In this document: piece after piece, positions 7,914 through 16,018 of the stretch | Numbering within the stretch: the stretch's first letter is position 1 | Layout: every line of letters starts with the position of its first letter | DNA from: Chryseobacterium gilvum | Lineage (GTDB): Bacteria; Bacteroidota; Bacteroidia; Flavobacteriales; Weeksellaceae | Direction of reading: 5' to 3' | Assembly (NCBI RefSeq): GCF_025628965.1 | Contig: NZ_JAOTEN010000004.1 | Location: 62,001 to 126,000, forward strand | Length of the DNA stretch: 64,000 bases | Translations under genes and position numbers: made by a program | The notes under the pieces: generated by a model | Databases searched by the model: none | The model's input: only the letters and a program-made list of their open reading frames with translations | Told to the model about the DNA's origin: nothing

Positions 7914-8316
7914 TCCGTTTTTCGATACCGCGGCAGAGCAGCCATCCCAGATAGACTCCCAAAGTATTCAGTAAAATATCATCCACTTCAAAGATTCCCA
8001 TTCTGGTAAAATACTGCAGCCCTTCCACAATGGTAATAGCTGAAACAAAGGTGTACATCAGATTTTTAAGGTCTTTCAGCGAAGGAAAACACCACCCCAA
8101 AAACCCGAAAGGCATAAACATGATGATATTTCCTATGACAATTTTCACAATATCTGTCCACAGGATGGTTTCCTCTATAAACCATAAGGTGGAAAGGATC
8201 GGTTTTAATCTCACTGCATTATCTTCCATCATGGATCTGCCCATTCCTAAAAACATAAGGTAAAGCAGAAATAACGTATACGGAAGAATTAAAATTTTGT
8301 ATAATTTCTTTATCAT
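7894..8316 (-). CDS. VanZ-like membrane protein
   Basis: A 140-residue protein with about four transmembrane helices (near residues 5-25, 52-75, 83-105, 112-132) and the VanZ-like pattern: NIIMFMPFGFLGW after helix 2, a TIVEGLQYF motif and a VDDILLNTLGVYLGW segment. The family includes VanZ of teicoplanin resistance, but most members have no known role. The ATG at 8316 is preferred over the TTG at 8325 because that TTG lies inside the -7 promoter element. Its 3' end overlaps proC on the other strand by 20 bp. Confidence 0.8.
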   Translation of the reverse strand: MIKKLYKILILPYTLFLLYLMFLGMGRSMMEDNAVRLKPILSTLWFIEETILWTDIVKIVIGNIIMFMPFGFLGWCFPSLKDLKNLMYTFVSAITIVEGLQYFTRMGIFEVDDILLNTLGVYLGWLLCRGIEKRISRSAL

Positions 8317-8322
8317 GATTTG

Positions 8323-8330
8323 CAAAGTTA
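8323..8330 (-). promoter_or_regulatory. -7 element for the VanZ-like gene
   Basis: On the minus strand this reads TAACTTTG, matching the Bacteroidota TAnnTTTG element. Only 6 bp separate it from the ATG, so the mRNA leader would be about 2 nt. Confidence 0.6.
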
Positions 8331-8346
8331 TTCATTTCAAAAACAT

Positions 8347-8354
8347 TAAATTTG
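8347..8354 (+). promoter_or_regulatory. -7 element for lnt
   Basis: TAAATTTG, 17 bp before the lnt ATG, matches the TAnnTTTG consensus. It lies back-to-back with the VanZ element, 16 bp apart. Confidence 0.6.
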
Positions 8355-8371
8355 TATGTCAAATTAATGTA

Positions 8372-10012
8372 ATGAAATACATCCTGCTTACGCTTATTTC
8401 GGCAATGCTGCTTTCGGTTTCCTGGCCGACTTACGGTATCCCGTTTTTTATATTTATCGCCCTTGTTCCTCTACTGATGATGGAGCACAGCGTATCCAAA
8501 TTTTCAAAATTCAAAAGAAAAAGCTGGGTGGTTTTCGGGCTCTCCTATCTCTGCTTTATCATCTGGAATATCGTTACCACAGGCTGGCTCTACGGTTCAA
8601 AAAACCCGGACGGAAGCCATTCTCTGCTTGCTGTTGTGTTTCCGGTCCTGGTGAATTCTTTTTTGTATTCTCTGGTTTTTCAATGCTATCACTGGTATAA
8701 AAATGCACAGGGAAGCTATTGGGGATTGGCATTTTTAGTCGCTATATGGATGAGTTTTGAGAAGTTTCACATGAATTGGGAGCTGACCTGGCCCTGGCTG
8801 AATTTGGGAAATGTATTCTCAGAATATCCTAAACTGATTCAGTGGTATGACACATTAGGCGCAACTGGGGGAAGTTTCTGGATTTTACTGATCAATGTCC
8901 TGATATTTTATACGATAAGAACGTGGGAAGCCGGACGAAAGAGAAAAGATCTTATCAGAAATGTATCTATCGTCTCGGTACTCGTTATTGTTCCGATGGT
9001 GATATCCATGGTAAAATACCATACTTTTGATGAAAAACCGACAGGACAGGTAAATGTGCTGCTGCTTCAGCCTGCACTTGATCCTTACGCTGAAAAATAT
9101 TCTAAAGACAGTATTACGATTGTAAACGACCTTTTGACACTCGCCGAGCAAAATTCAAATGTAAAAATCGATTATTATATTGCTCCGGAAACGGCAATTC
9201 CCGGGAGAGGTTCTATCTCGGAAACCGCATTTGAGAAGAACGGATTATTAAATCATGTCAAAGGTTTTTTAACACAGCATCCCGGATCGGTATTTGCGAC
9301 AGGAATTTCGTCACACCGATATTATTACAGCAAAGAAAATCTTCCGAAAGAGGCTTATCAGCTGAATCCGGGACTTTGGGTAGAAAGTTACAATTCTGCG
9401 ATACAGCTCGTTTCCAACCAGAAAGTTGAGGTGTACCATAAAGGAAAACTCGTTCCCGGTGTTGAAATTTTTCCGTATATGAGTGTTTTAAAACCGCTTT
9501 TAGGGGACGCCATGCTTAATATGGGCGGAACGATCGCTTCTTTGGGAACAGATCAGGAAAGAGTCGCTTTTTCAAATCCTTACAATAAAGGGAAAATTGC
9601 TCCTATTATCTGTTATGAAAGTATTTACGGGGAATTTGTAACGGATTATGTAAAAAAAGGGGCAAATTTTCTGGCCATCATGACCAATGATTCCTGGTGG
9701 GGAGTTACAGAGGGTCACAAACAGCTTTTATCCTATGCAAAATTAAGAGCTATCGAAACCCGAAGAGAAATCGCACGTTCTGCCAACAGCGGGATTTCTG
9801 CGCACATTGATGCCAAAGGCGAAATTGCAGAAGATACTTTTTATGGGGATAAAACAGCATTATTTGCCAAGATCAATCTGTATGAAAAAGAAACGTTTTA
9901 TGTAAAATCGGGTGATTTGCTTACGCGGTTTTCTATATTTTCTTTAGGCTTCCTGCTTTTCTATTATTTGATTAATTGGTTTCAAAATAAAATACAGAAA
10001 AAGAAGGCCTAA
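8372..10012 (+). CDS. lnt: Apolipoprotein N-acyltransferase
   Basis: Lnt adds the third acyl chain to the N-terminal cysteine of lipoproteins at the periplasmic face of the inner membrane. The 546-residue protein has N-terminal transmembrane helices and a nitrilase-like domain. The catalytic triad is visible: Glu273 (APETAIPG), Lys359 (HKGKLVPG) and Cys414 (IICYESIYG), followed by a C-terminal helix. The ATG at 8372 is chosen; the upstream in-frame extension to 8297 crosses the promoter. The window encodes many lipoproteins that would be its substrates. Confidence 0.95.
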   Translation: MKYILLTLISAMLLSVSWPTYGIPFFIFIALVPLLMMEHSVSKFSKFKRKSWVVFGLSYLCFIIWNIVTTGWLYGSKNPDGSHSLLAVVFPVLVNSFLYSLVFQCYHWYKNAQGSYWGLAFLVAIWMSFEKFHMNWELTWPWLNLGNVFSEYPKLIQWYDTLGATGGSFWILLINVLIFYTIRTWEAGRKRKDLIRNVSIVSVLVIVPMVISMVKYHTFDEKPTGQVNVLLLQPALDPYAEKYSKDSITIVNDLLTLAEQNSNVKIDYYIAPETAIPGRGSISETAFEKNGLLNHVKGFLTQHPGSVFATGISSHRYYYSKENLPKEAYQLNPGLWVESYNSAIQLVSNQKVEVYHKGKLVPGVEIFPYMSVLKPLLGDAMLNMGGTIASLGTDQERVAFSNPYNKGKIAPIICYESIYGEFVTDYVKKGANFLAIMTNDSWWGVTEGHKQLLSYAKLRAIETRREIARSANSGISAHIDAKGEIAEDTFYGDKTALFAKINLYEKETFYVKSGDLLTRFSIFSLGFLLFYYLINWFQNKIQKKKA

Positions 10013-10185
10013 ATAAAAAAACTATGATTTTACAAGCTGTATCAGAGTTAAAAGATTTTTAAATTCAAATTAACCCATGGTTTTTATAAAATATTTTAAA
10101 GAAAATATAATTAAAAACTTGTCTGTCTAAAAAATTATCCGTTATTTTGCAACCTCAAATATTATACAAATAAGAACATCGAGAT

Positions 10186-10428
10186 ATGTCAAGAATTTGC
10201 CAGATAACAGGAAAGCGTGCAATGGTTGGTAACAACGTTTCTCACGCTAATAACAAAACGAAGCGTCGTTTTGAAATTAACTTATTGGAGAAGAAATTTT
10301 ACCTTCCAGAGCAGGATAAGCACGTTACGTTAAAAGTTTCAGCTCATGGATTGAGAGTAATTAACAAGATTGGAATCGAAGAAGCTATCGAAAGAGCGAC
10401 TAGAAACGGATTGATTAAAAAGAACTAA
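10186..10428 (+). CDS. rpmB: 50S ribosomal protein L28
   Basis: An 80-residue basic protein with the L28 features [20 protein letters not shown] and ARxNGLIKK-type C-terminus ([10 protein letters not shown]). It binds 23S rRNA in the large subunit. It starts the operon rpmB-rpmG-DUF4295, with rpmG 3 bp downstream. Upstream, a TTATTTTG at 10142-10149 resembles the -7 element with one mismatch; the 173-bp gap before it holds no gene. Confidence 0.97.
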   Translation: MSRICQITGKRAMVGNNVSHANNKTKRRFEINLLEKKFYLPEQDKHVTLKVSAHGLRVINKIGIEEAIERATRNGLIKKN

Positions 10429-10431
10429 ATC

Positions 10432-10614
10432 ATGGCAAAAAAAGGAAACAGAGTTCAAGTAATTCTTGAATGTACAGAGCACAAAGAAAGCGGTATGCCG
10501 GGAATGTCGAGATACATTTCTACCAAAAACAAAAAGAACACGACAGAAAGATTGGAATTGAAAAAATACAATCCTGTTCTTAAGAGATCTACCCTTCACA
10601 AAGAAATCAAGTAA
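10432..10614 (+). CDS. rpmG: 50S ribosomal protein L33
   Basis: A 60-residue ribosomal protein: N-terminal [18 protein letters not shown], then a middle segment [16 protein letters not shown] typical of L33, ending HKEIK. Only a single cysteine remains, so it is a zinc-free (C-minus) type rather than a CxxC...CxxC zinc-binding form. That matters for zinc homeostasis: the protein cannot serve as a zinc store. Operon with rpmB (3 bp gap) and the DUF4295 gene (19 bp gap). Confidence 0.97.
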   Translation: MAKKGNRVQVILECTEHKESGMPGMSRYISTKNKKNTTERLELKKYNPVLKRSTLHKEIK

Positions 10615-10633
10615 TTTATAAATATAATTTACC

Positions 10634-10786
10634 ATGGCAAAGAAAGTAGTAGCAACCCTACAAAGCGGACAGTCAAAAAAAATGACTAAAGTTGTGAAAA
10701 TGGTGAAGTCATCTAAATCAGATGCTTACGTTTTCGAAGAAAAAGTAATGAATGCAGACGAAGTGGATGCTTATTTGAAAAAATAA
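10634..10786 (+). CDS. DUF4295 protein, probable Bacteroidota ribosomal protein (bL38-like)
   Basis: A 50-residue, very basic protein (MAKKVVATLQSGQSKKMTKV...DAYLKK) of the Bacteroidota-specific DUF4295 family. It follows rpmB and rpmG directly and ends before a terminator, so it is made with two ribosomal proteins. I recall that the Flavobacterium johnsoniae ribosome structure reported an extra large-subunit protein called bL38 and I believe this family is it, but I cannot confirm that here. It is short enough to be missed by automatic gene calling. Confidence 0.85.
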   Translation: MAKKVVATLQSGQSKKMTKVVKMVKSSKSDAYVFEEKVMNADEVDAYLKK

Positions 10787-10810
10787 TCTTTTACTTTATT
10801 TACAATATAA

Positions 10811-10841
10811 AAAACTACTCATATTTTGGGTAGTTTTTTTG
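10811..10841 (+). terminator. Terminator of the rpmB operon
   Basis: Stem aaaactac / gtagtttt followed by a T-run, 24 bp after the DUF4295 stop. Confidence 0.8.
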
Positions 10842-10842
10842 T

Positions 10843-10850
10843 TATCTTTG
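10843..10850 (+). promoter_or_regulatory. -7 element upstream of ftsY
   Basis: TATCTTTG matches TAnnTTTG and abuts the terminator. It would give a ~100-nt leader for ftsY. That leader contains interleaved inverted repeats: attacgaat (10864) with attcgtaat (10920), and gaattac (10876) with gtaattc (10938). Confidence 0.55.
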
Positions 10851-10950
10851 CTTTAATAAGCTGATTACGAATTAGGAATTACCAATTACATACAAGATAC
10901 TTGAATGTTTTTTAGTCCTATTCGTAATGTATAATTTGTAATTCATAAAA

Positions 10951-11904
10951 ATGAGTTGGTTTAAAAATATTTTCAAAAAAGAAGAAAAGGAAACCTTAGA
11001 CAAGGGATTAGAAAAATCAAGCCAGGGTTTCTTTGAAAAAATGACAAAAGCCGTAGTCGGCAAAAGCAAAGTAGATGATGAAGTACTTGATAATTTAGAG
11101 GAAATTCTTATTGCTTCTGATGTAGGTGCCTCTACGACCATCAAAATTATTGAAAGAATTGAAGAACGGGTTGCAAGGGACAAATATGTAAGCGTAAGCG
11201 AGCTGGATGGCATTCTGCGTGAAGAGATTTCAGGCTTATTATTAGAAAACCCTCATGCGTCTACCGGAAATATCGATACTTCAAAAAAGCCATACGTGAT
11301 TATGGTTGTCGGTGTCAACGGAGTAGGAAAAACCACGACTATCGGAAAACTGGCCCATCAGTTTAAATCCGAAGGTAAAAGTGTTGTTTTGGGAGCAGGA
11401 GATACTTTCAGAGCTGCAGCAGTAGATCAGCTTACGATCTGGAGCGAAAGAGTGGGCGTTCCTATTGTAAAACAGGAAATGGGATCTGATCCCGCTTCGG
11501 TTGCTTTTGATACGGTACAAAGTGCGGTTGCGCAAAATGCTGATGTCGTAATTATCGATACAGCAGGAAGGCTTCACAATAAAATCAATCTGATGAATGA
11601 ACTTTCTAAAATCAAAAGAGTGATGCAGAAAGTAATTCCTGACGCCCCCCATGAAATTTTATTAGTTTTAGACGGATCTACCGGTCAAAATGCATTTGAA
11701 CAGGCAAAACAGTTTACAGCGGCTACCGAAGTTAATGCTTTGGCTGTCACAAAATTAGACGGAACTGCAAAAGGAGGTGTAGTGATCGGAATCTCAGATC
11801 AGTTTCAGGTTCCCGTAAAATATATCGGTGTTGGTGAAAAAATGCAGGACCTGCAATTATTTAATGGTACAGAATTTGTAGATTCTTTTTTCAAGAAGAG
11901 ATAA
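10951..11904 (+). CDS. ftsY: Signal recognition particle receptor FtsY
   Basis: FtsY is the SRP receptor GTPase that docks ribosomes making membrane proteins at the Sec translocon. The 317-residue protein has a short acidic/amphipathic N-terminus, an N domain of four helices, and the G domain with P-loop GVNGVGKTTT (121-130), DTFRAAA, DTAGR and the TKLDGTAKGG motif. It is short compared with E. coli FtsY (no long A domain), as is normal in this phylum. It is preceded by its own promoter and the ~100-nt leader. Confidence 0.96.
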   Translation: MSWFKNIFKKEEKETLDKGLEKSSQGFFEKMTKAVVGKSKVDDEVLDNLEEILIASDVGASTTIKIIERIEERVARDKYVSVSELDGILREEISGLLLENPHASTGNIDTSKKPYVIMVVGVNGVGKTTTIGKLAHQFKSEGKSVVLGAGDTFRAAAVDQLTIWSERVGVPIVKQEMGSDPASVAFDTVQSAVAQNADVVIIDTAGRLHNKINLMNELSKIKRVMQKVIPDAPHEILLVLDGSTGQNAFEQAKQFTAATEVNALAVTKLDGTAKGGVVIGISDQFQVPVKYIGVGEKMQDLQLFNGTEFVDSFFKKR

Positions 11905-11960
11905 TATCAGTTATTGATTCTTGATTAAACCAATTCAGTAATATTAAAAAATGTAAAACT

Positions 11961-12218
11961 ATGGGAATTTTAGCTTGGATCCTTTTCGGATTAATTGTAG
12001 GAGCAATCGCGAAATTTTTAATGCCTGGAACTCAGGGTGGCGGTTGGATTGTAACAATCATTTTAGGAATTGTAGGTGCATTAGTGGGTGGCTTTATTGC
12101 CGGAGCATTAGGCATTGGTGACGATGGAAATCCTTGGGATTTGGGTACGATCGGTATCTCAGTTTTAGGGGCTGTGCTGGTTCTGTTTATTTATGGTGCT
12201 TTAACCAGACAGAGGTAG
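11961..12218 (+). CDS. GlsB/YeaQ/YmgE family stress-response membrane protein
   Basis: An 85-residue very hydrophobic protein with three Gly-rich transmembrane helices (near residues 2-20, 28-50, 60-80) and the family pattern LIVGAIAKFLMPG and GGWIVTIILGIVGALVGGF. The family is called transglycosylase-associated but has no shown enzyme activity; members are often induced by stress. It lies 56 bp after ftsY and ends at a strong bidirectional terminator. Confidence 0.9.
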   Translation: MGILAWILFGLIVGAIAKFLMPGTQGGGWIVTIILGIVGALVGGFIAGALGIGDDGNPWDLGTIGISVLGAVLVLFIYGALTRQR

Positions 12219-12238
12219 TTAGAATACAAAAAAAAATA

Positions 12239-12274
12239 AAATCCGGATCTGAAATTTCAGATCCGGATTTTTTT
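12239..12274. terminator. Bidirectional terminator between the GlsB-type gene and sppA
   Basis: A 32-bp perfect palindrome (arm aaatccggatctgaaa) flanked by A-run and T-run, serving both converging genes. Confidence 0.9.
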
Positions 12275-12286
12275 ATGACTTTGTTA

Positions 12287-14041
12287 TTAGTTTATTTTTA
12301 CCTGGTAAGGCATTTCCATTTTCACTTCAGATTTCAGTTTTTTATCGGTCATCTGCTGTAAAATTTCATAATTGGATTTTCCAATTTTATTTTTAATCAC
12401 TTTTGCAGAGATATCATCTTCATTAAGGTCTTCAAAAATCTTTTCAAATGCGGTCATCTTTTTAGGATAAGAAGCGACTTCATAAGATTTTAATCCTGCT
12501 TTCTCAGCAGCAAACTTTACCGCGTCGTGCAGACTTCCCAATTCATCCACCAATCCTATTTCTTTAGCACGGGTACCGCTCCATACTCTTCCCCCACCAA
12601 TGTTGTCGATCTGCTCAAAAGTTTTCTTTCGGTTTTGTGTTACAAAATATACAAATCTTTTGTAAGTGCCTTCTACACTTCTGGTCATTAAGCTTACTCC
12701 ATAAGGCGTAACTCCGTTCAAAGAAGAATAAAATGCAGAATTTGCATTAGTGGAAACGATATCTGATCGTACTCCGTTTTTATTGGCAAGATCTTTAAAA
12801 TAAGGTAAAACGCCGAAAACACCGATAGAACCTGTAAGCGTATTAGGTTCAGAATAGATTTTATCTGCAGCCATCGCAATATAATATCCTCCTGATGCGG
12901 CATAATCGCCAAATGAAATAATCAGCGGTTTTTTCTTTTTAAGCTGTTGAAGTTCAAATAAAATTTCATCGGATGCATTCGCACTTCCTCCCGGAGAATT
13001 AATTCTCAATACAACGGCTTTTATTTTTTTATCATCCTGAAGCTCTTTAATATAGTCTATATATTTTTGAGAATAAATATCGTTATATTCATCACCGTTA
13101 TTAATAGATCCTGAAGCATATAAAACCGCTACTTTTTCATCTGACCGGTCTTTGTCTTTAAAAGAATCCATATATTTAGATAAAGAAATCTTTGTTAGTT
13201 TATCCTCTTCTTTTAAGTTAAGTTTTGCTTTGATGAGTTGGTCGTATTCTGATTTTTGAATCAGTTTATCTGCTAATTTATATTTTAAACTTTGATCCGG
13301 GATCATCCCGTACAAACTGTCTACAATGGTTTTAAACTGACTGGTATTCATTTTTCTTGAAGCCGCGATTTTCGAAGAAGTATTTTCCCAGATGTCATTT
13401 AAAAGGGTGCTTAACTGTTCTTTATTTTCCGGAGATATGTCATTTCTTAAAAAAGGTTCAACCGCAGATTTGAATTTTCCATGGCGGATTACTTCAATTC
13501 CGATCCCATATTTTTCAGCAAAATCTTTAAAGAAAGTAACTTCAGTAGAAAGCCCTTTCAGTTCAATACCACCGGATGGATTCAGATAATACTGATCCGC
13601 AACCGATCCCAGATAATAAGAAGACTGGGAAACCACGTTACCATACGCATACACAAATTTTCCACTTTTTTTGAAATCTTCAATAGCACTTCGAAGATCA
13701 TCAATCTGAGTGATTCCTGCGTTTAAATTATCAATTTCAATACTGATGCCTTTAATATTATCATCAGTTTTGGCTTTTTTAACAGCTTCTATAACGTCAT
13801 AAATTAAAACATTCGTATTTTTATTATTAATACCAAAAATATTCTGTTGGTCTTCAGTAGGGCTGTCTATAATGGTGGTTTTAAGATTAATCGTTAAAAC
13901 AGAATTCTTTTTTACCGTCACCGATTTTTCGTTACTCATGGATCCAAACGCAATCATCATAATAAAAAAGAAGAAAAATACAGCACACAATATCACAATT
14001 GCAACTATATTTGCCAATACATTTTTAAAGAAACTCTTCAT
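12287..14041 (-). CDS. sppA: Signal peptide peptidase SppA (67K type)
   Basis: SppA degrades cleaved signal peptides in the inner membrane. The 584-residue protein has an N-terminal transmembrane anchor (residues ~8-33) and two tandem ClpP-like domains. The catalytic Lys is K191 in GKFKSAVEPF and the catalytic Ser is S383 in AASGGYY; RINSPGGSANASD marks the second domain. This Ser-Lys dyad across two repeats is the E. coli-like arrangement. The start codon lies only 19 bp from the divergent folK start, so promoters of both genes must overlap coding sequence. Confidence 0.95.
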   Translation of the reverse strand: MKSFFKNVLANIVAIVILCAVFFFFFIMMIAFGSMSNEKSVTVKKNSVLTINLKTTIIDSPTEDQQNIFGINNKNTNVLIYDVIEAVKKAKTDDNIKGISIEIDNLNAGITQIDDLRSAIEDFKKSGKFVYAYGNVVSQSSYYLGSVADQYYLNPSGGIELKGLSTEVTFFKDFAEKYGIGIEVIRHGKFKSAVEPFLRNDISPENKEQLSTLLNDIWENTSSKIAASRKMNTSQFKTIVDSLYGMIPDQSLKYKLADKLIQKSEYDQLIKAKLNLKEEDKLTKISLSKYMDSFKDKDRSDEKVAVLYASGSINNGDEYNDIYSQKYIDYIKELQDDKKIKAVVLRINSPGGSANASDEILFELQQLKKKKPLIISFGDYAASGGYYIAMAADKIYSEPNTLTGSIGVFGVLPYFKDLANKNGVRSDIVSTNANSAFYSSLNGVTPYGVSLMTRSVEGTYKRFVYFVTQNRKKTFEQIDNIGGGRVWSGTRAKEIGLVDELGSLHDAVKFAAEKAGLKSYEVASYPKKMTAFEKIFEDLNEDDISAKVIKNKIGKSNYEILQQMTDKKLKSEVKMEMPYQVKIN

Positions 14042-14060
14042 AAATAATCATTTTTTCAAT

Positions 14061-14480
14061 ATGTCGCAACATAAGGTCGTTTTGTTACTAGGAAGTAATA
14101 TCGGGGACACAAAAAGTAATATAGATACAGCGATTAACAGGATTAAAGAGGTGAATTTTATTCTTAAAAAGAGTGAATATTTAACATCTCTTCCCGTAGA
14201 ATTTGTCAGTTCCAATATTTTTTGTAATATTGCAGCAATAATATTTACACATTTTTCACCAGTCCAATTATTAAATTTTATAAAAAAAATAGAATTAGAT
14301 ATGGGAAGAGCTAATGATTCAAAAATATTCGGAGTTTACACTGATAGAATTATTGATATTGATATCGTTAGCTACAATGATTTAAATTTTATTTCAGAAA
14401 GATTAGAAATCCCTCATAAAAAACATCTTTTTGAAAGAGAATTTTCGAAAATATTATTAAAAGATTTTATCAACACATAA
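14061..14480 (+). CDS. folK: 2-amino-4-hydroxy-6-hydroxymethyldihydropteridine diphosphokinase
   Basis: FolK (HPPK) transfers pyrophosphate from ATP to the pterin in folate synthesis. The 139-residue protein has VVLLLGSNIGD at the N-terminus, YLTSLPVEF, and the signature region LDMGRAND...DRIIDIDIVSY (here DRIIDIDIVSYND near residue 95) with PHKKHLFER at the end. It is shorter than E. coli FolK (158 aa). Base composition is lower in GC than its neighbours. The ATG at 14061 starts the conserved part; the frame runs on upstream across sppA. FolB of the same pathway is at 42642. Confidence 0.9.
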   Translation: MSQHKVVLLLGSNIGDTKSNIDTAINRIKEVNFILKKSEYLTSLPVEFVSSNIFCNIAAIIFTHFSPVQLLNFIKKIELDMGRANDSKIFGVYTDRIIDIDIVSYNDLNFISERLEIPHKKHLFEREFSKILLKDFINT

Positions 14481-14491
14481 AAACATAATGT

Positions 14492-15988
14492 ATGAAATTA
14501 GGTTTATTATTAATGGCCATATTGCCTATAGCAACTTATGCTCAGGACAGTATTGCTGTAATTTCTTCAGACCAGTACCCAAACACATTCTCTTCGGGCT
14601 CGGCAAACATTCACAAATTTGACAACAAAGCAAGAAGGTTCAACGACTGGGCGGTTTCAGTAGGAGGCGGCGGCGCTTTCATGACGAATGCAGATCTTAC
14701 TTCATTTTATGACAGAAAAATAAATTGGGGATACAATGCATACATCAGCCTTGATAAGCAGATCAGCCATACTTTCGGTCTTAATCTACAATATCAGATG
14801 GGAAAAACCAATCAGCAGGCCCATCTTGATACCAATCCTTTAGCGGGAGTAGGAGTTGCATATACTAAGTATCATCAGATATCCTTGCTCGGAGATATCA
14901 ATTTCTCAAATCTTCTTAGAAGAGTTGACAATCATTCTCCTTTCAGATGGGCACTTCACGGATATGCAGGAATAGGATTTCAAGGATATAAAACATTATT
15001 GACAGATGATGATTTATTAAGATTTGCTCCCAACAGACTTCCTGTTATGATTGATCAAAAATTAGGCATCGCCTCTTTTTTCTACCAAGGTGGTGTAGGC
15101 TTAAAATATAATGTTTCAAAACTAATAGATGTTGAAGCGAGAGTAATGTATATCATCAGTGGTGATGAAGAATTTGATGGCGGCGGAGAAGGTAGAGCAT
15201 TAGAAAATTCTTTAGGCGACAGAATCAATTATAACTTAATCAATGATTCTTACACTGATAATATGATGACCGTTAATTTAGGCTTATCATTCAAATTAGG
15301 AAAACACATGACCCATTTAGCATGGCATGATCCTTTACAGGAAGTATATTACAGAACCAATATACTGGATAATGCAACTACTGAGCTTGTCGTATGTGAA
15401 AAAGGAGACAATGATAACGATGGTGTTTGTGACGACTGGGACAGACAACTGGATACTCCTGCAGGCGCAAGAGTTGACGGTTCCGGGGTAGCTTTGGATA
15501 TGGATCTTGACGGCACTATTGATCTTTATGATAAATGTGTAACAGATCCAGGACCTCCTGATAATAATGGATGTCCTATAGCTCCAGAACCCTCACATTT
15601 ATTAGACCCGAGCAATGAAGTCGTAGAAAATATCAATAAGGATTTTGAAGGAATTGAATTTGAACTTAACAGTGATAAAATCAGGCCTCAGTCATTCGAT
15701 AAATTAAATCATGCTGCAGACATTATAAAAGGTTTGAATTCCAGCGATCAGTTTTTAGTAATCGGTGCTACTGACACAAGAGGTTCTGCTGCATTAAACC
15801 AGACCTTATCACAGAAAAGAGCCAATGCTGTTGTAAAATATCTTACCGGCAAAGGTGTTTCTTCCGGTATGCTTACTGCTGAAGGAAGAGGAAAAACAGA
15901 TTTAAAATATCCGGAATGTGATCCTGCTACCAAATGTCCTGAATGGAAGAATGAAGCCAACAGAAGAGTATATTTCAAATCAAAATAA
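14492..15988 (+). CDS. OmpA-family outer membrane protein (copy 1)
   Basis: A 498-residue outer membrane protein: signal peptide (MKLGLLLMAILPIATYA), a beta-barrel-like N-terminal region, a Ca-binding thrombospondin-3-like stretch (DNDNDGVCDDWDRQLDTPAG, DLYDKCV, NNGCP) at about 307-365, and a C-terminal OmpA peptidoglycan-binding domain (IEFELNSDKIRPQ, IGATDTRGSAALNQ, EANRRVYF). It probably links the outer membrane to peptidoglycan. It lies 11 bp after folK and 30 bp before a paralogue with the same layout. Confidence 0.93.
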   Translation: MKLGLLLMAILPIATYAQDSIAVISSDQYPNTFSSGSANIHKFDNKARRFNDWAVSVGGGGAFMTNADLTSFYDRKINWGYNAYISLDKQISHTFGLNLQYQMGKTNQQAHLDTNPLAGVGVAYTKYHQISLLGDINFSNLLRRVDNHSPFRWALHGYAGIGFQGYKTLLTDDDLLRFAPNRLPVMIDQKLGIASFFYQGGVGLKYNVSKLIDVEARVMYIISGDEEFDGGGEGRALENSLGDRINYNLINDSYTDNMMTVNLGLSFKLGKHMTHLAWHDPLQEVYYRTNILDNATTELVVCEKGDNDNDGVCDDWDRQLDTPAGARVDGSGVALDMDLDGTIDLYDKCVTDPGPPDNNGCPIAPEPSHLLDPSNEVVENINKDFEGIEFELNSDKIRPQSFDKLNHAADIIKGLNSSDQFLVIGATDTRGSAALNQTLSQKRANAVVKYLTGKGVSSGMLTAEGRGKTDLKYPECDPATKCPEWKNEANRRVYFKSK

Positions 15989-16018
15989 ATATTAAAATAA
16001 CTAAATAAAAAATACACT

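Noticed and set aside
8317..8325. TTG start for the VanZ-like gene at 8325
   Set aside because: The TTG is part of the -7 promoter element; the ATG at 8316 fits better.
11922..11960. Sigma-54-like site before the GlsB-type gene
   Set aside because: No GG-N10-GC pair with acceptable flanks was found there.
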